From NCBI GenBank assembly GCA_016718205.1, contig JADKEB010000029.1:1-10227 (forward strand): a stretch of 10,227 bases of DNA, in the 5' to 3' direction. Under the pieces are notes generated by a model, which was not told the origin of the DNA, searched no databases, and saw only the letters and a list, made by a program, of their open reading frames with translations. How positions within the stretch are numbered: the stretch's first letter is position 1; each line of letters opens with the position of its first letter. The position numbers were made by a program, and so were the translations under genes. Positions 8,825-10,227 of this stretch are shown one piece after another. This DNA comes from Saprospiraceae bacterium. GTDB taxonomy: Bacteria; Bacteroidota; Bacteroidia; Chitinophagales; Saprospiraceae.

Positions 8825-9168
8825 TTATGGCTTTGCTACGTCTTTTTTTCCTAAAGGCAATATTTCATTTACAATTATTTCAGTAATATATTTCGTTTGG
8901 CCATCTTTGGCTTCATAGCTTCGATGAGTGAGTCTACCTTGAATAGCGACTTCTTGCCCTTTCGTTAAGTATTGACTAATGAATTCAGCTTTGCCATCCC
9001 ATGCTACAAGATTGTGCCATTGTGTTTGTGTGTCTTTTGATTTTTCACCATAAGCTTCATTAGTAGCAAGTGTCACACGAGCTATACGTTTGCCATTTTC
9101 CAATTTTGTGATTTCTGGATTTTTCCTAAGTTACCAATCAACTGTACTGAATTTTTTAATAAGTTCAT
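8825..9168 (-). CDS. ssb: Short single-stranded DNA-binding protein, one frameshift near its start
   Basis: An OB-fold protein that coats single-stranded DNA in replication and repair. From ATG 9168 it reads MNLLKNSVQLIGNLG. One A is missing from the minus-strand A5 at 9120-9124, which would restore GKNPEITKLENGKR. Then the frame is open through RIARVTLATNEAYGEKSKDT, QTQWHNLVAWDGKAEFISQY and GQEVAIQGRLTHRSYEAKDG to the stop at 8825-8827. As read, only 92 residues from an internal ATG at 9103 are open. Repaired length is about 114 residues, short for an SSB: it ends LPLGKKDVAKP without the acidic DDDIPF-like tail that recruits partner proteins, and shifting the frame at the T7 (8841-8847) does not reveal one. 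It may therefore be an accessory SSB rather than the main replication protein. Confidence 0.88.
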
Positions 9169-9213
9169 AAAATAATAATTTAAATACGTGAAACAATAAT
9201 TTTTGTGATGGAG

Positions 9214-9244
9214 CAAAGGTATGATGGTAATTGGACCTATCGAA
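9214..9244 (-). promoter_or_regulatory. Candidate Bacteroidota-type promoter of ssb
   Basis: On the minus strand, TACCTTTG (9214-9221) is a full match to TAnnTTTG. Exactly 19 bases upstream lies TTCG (9241-9244), a three-of-four match to the -33 box. Transcription would begin about 40 bases before the ATG at 9168. Confidence 0.55.
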
Positions 9245-9361
9245 GTCTACGTATAGATTCGAATATATCCGTATAAACGTATAAAAACGGTTGGCGTATT
9301 GCTATTATTAGATTCATCAAATTGTAAAAAAATTAGCTATTTGACAAAAAATAAACCATAA

Positions 9362-9443
9362 GGGCGTGCCCCTATCGGGTCAGGCTAATTCGGGTTGCAC
9401 TTCGTTTCGGTGCTCTGTGCTAAGCCCTTCATATCCTTCACGC
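9362..9443. repeat. Structured intergenic repeat (GGGCGTGCCCC ... TTCACGC type)
   Basis: An island much richer in G and C than its surroundings. Outer arms GCGTG (9364-9368) and CACGC (9439-9443) are complementary. Inside are a small hairpin CCC-CTATC-GGG (9369-9379) and a second stem where GGGTT (9392-9396) can pair with AGCCC/AAGCCC (9422-9427), enclosing GCAC (9397-9400) paired with GTGC (9410-9413) over a 9-base loop. The borders GGGCGTGCCCC, GGGTC-GGCT and ATCC-TCACGC resemble an interspersed repeat I recall from many Bacteroidota genomes; that is memory, not a search. No open frame of note crosses it, and its function is unknown. Confidence 0.6.
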
Positions 9444-9893
9444 AAGACATTGTAATAAAGTTGAGTATGTACGATCCATTATGATGAATTTTTTTTTTGA
9501 AAGATTGAGAATGTCTATTCTGAGCCCCATTTCATTTAAAAACTACCAATCTTGTAATTTTTCTAGAGCTCAATTCCTAAAAATAAAAGAAATTTATTTG
9601 GCTGTTGATATAAATTATCATATGTTTGCCTACTGATGTGTAATTAAAAACCTTCGCCTATAGATAAAATAGTAAATCTACAAGCTGCACAAAGGTAAAG
9701 ATTGGCAGAATTATTCGACAAATCTTTCTTATGTTTTTCAGTTAAAGAGAATTGCTGAAAGTATAAACTTGAATAAAGTGAGATGTTTTGGGTCTTTTAA
9801 GTAAGATGCATTATATCATTGAGTATTTTGTACACTTTATGTACACGACAGGTTGACAAATAAAAAATAAATATTTTTAAGAGAATTGTAACA
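9444..9893. other. Intergenic region, no gene seen
   Basis: About 450 very AT-rich bases including a T10 run (9489-9498). I find no protein-like frame, tRNA or rRNA. Near the right end, two TGTACA hexamers (9829-9834 and 9840-9845) start 11 bases apart, upstream of the acyltransferase gene. Confidence 0.5.
9853..9879 (+). promoter_or_regulatory. Weak candidate promoter of the acyltransferase gene
   Basis: TTG (9853-9855) precedes TATTTTTA (9872-9879) by 16 bases. The -7 box matches TAnnTTTG at seven of eight positions, and the ATG at 9894 follows closely. Tentative, because the region is AT-rich. Confidence 0.25.
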
Positions 9894-10227
9894 ATGAAAT
9901 TATCTTTCAAACGAAGTACTTCTTAGGGTAGTTTTATTCCAGAGATAGACGGATTAAGATTTATTGCAATCACAAGTGTTGTTTTGTGCCATTTGAGTGG
10001 CTTTTTGACTGCGAAATATGTAAATCCAACCATAGATACTATAGACTTTTCCTTTTTGAAACATTTGTTGTCTCACGGACATTTAGGTGTTCCCCTATTC
10101 TTTGCTATTAGTGGTTTTATTTTAGGAATACCATTTGCAAAATTTCATCTTGGTAATGGAAATCCAGTTAACCTTAAAAGTATTTTTTAAGAAGATTATC
10201 TCGATTAGAACCTCATACGTTCTTATC
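9894..10227 (+). pseudogene. Acyltransferase 3 (OafA/YrhL-like) membrane protein, N-terminal part, with an in-frame TAG and a frameshift
   Basis: Acyltransferase-3 proteins are polytopic inner-membrane enzymes that move acyl groups onto exported glycans. The ATG at 9894 reads MKLSFKRSTS, then TAG at 9924-9926, then GSFIPEIDGLRFIAITSVV in the same frame. This is the usual family opening, with the conserved His in VLCHLSG and the LFFAISGFILGIPFAK membrane segment after it. One T is missing from the T6 at 10183-10188. Restoring it continues as KSIFLRRLSRLEP, the conserved Arg-rich motif that follows the second helix. The gene runs off the right edge, and only about 110 residues are visible. The TAG could be a one-base change from the serine codon TCG. 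Family call is firm; the acceptor sugar is unknown. Confidence 0.8.

Noticed and set aside
9489..9498. T10 run as a terminator tail
   Set aside because: No GC-containing stem precedes it and no gene ends there.
9697..9727. AAAGATT/AATCTTT inverted repeat
   Set aside because: All-weak pairs apart from one, a 17-base loop and no associated gene; probably chance.
9924..9926. Reassignment of TAG to a sense codon
   Set aside because: TAG ends the intact transposase (1495-1497) naturally, and other breaks involve TGA and TAA as well, so there is no consistent recoding.
1..10227. tRNA, rRNA, CRISPR array, riboswitch or phage module
   Set aside because: Read through on both strands; no spaced direct repeats, cloverleaf, rRNA core sequence or phage structural gene was seen.

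Overview
The window looks like an AT-rich chromosomal segment of a member of the Bacteroidota, most likely the Saprospiria/Chitinophagia side (an inference from gene types; no rRNA or other marker is present). The support is: sites resembling the Bacteroidota promoter (TTTG about 19 bases before TAnnTTTG), a DUF1573 lipoprotein with the GSCGC signature, a PHP-domain PolX protein, an OafA-like acyltransferase starting IPEIDGLRFIAI, and an intergenic structured repeat of a type I recall from Bacteroidota genomes.

Layout. Bases 1-1497 hold most of an IS1634-type (IS4 superfamily) DDE transposase that enters from the left edge. Facing it on the minus strand, 1688-3627, is a secreted right-handed beta-helix protein. 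From 3867 rightward on the plus strand runs a probable operon: a sodium:solute symporter (3867-5323), murQ (5327-6157, N-acetylmuramic acid 6-phosphate etherase) and a PolX/PHP protein (6179-7778). A DUF1573 lipoprotein (7888-8448) follows and ends at a clear Rho-independent terminator (8471-8511). A short single-stranded DNA-binding protein lies on the minus strand (8825-9168). About 700 bases of mostly non-coding DNA then carry a structured repeat (9362-9443), before the beginning of an acyltransferase-3 gene (9894 to the right edge).

The dominant oddity is that six of the eight genes are broken as read. I count about 24 small indels, mostly one base in short A or T runs, plus one in-frame TAG. 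In each case the protein continues recognisably in another frame, and conserved motifs survive on both sides of the break. This argues for uncorrected long-read sequencing error, or very recent decay, rather than old pseudogenes. The transposase and murQ are fully open. Coordinates given for broken genes span the whole reconstructed gene.

Functionally, the symporter-murQ pair suggests uptake or recycling of an N-acetylmuramic-acid-type amino sugar. I see no clear new defence, mobile or regulatory system. The more interesting leads are the PolX protein with a degenerate polymerase site but an intact PHP site, the symporter-murQ linkage, and the structured repeat.
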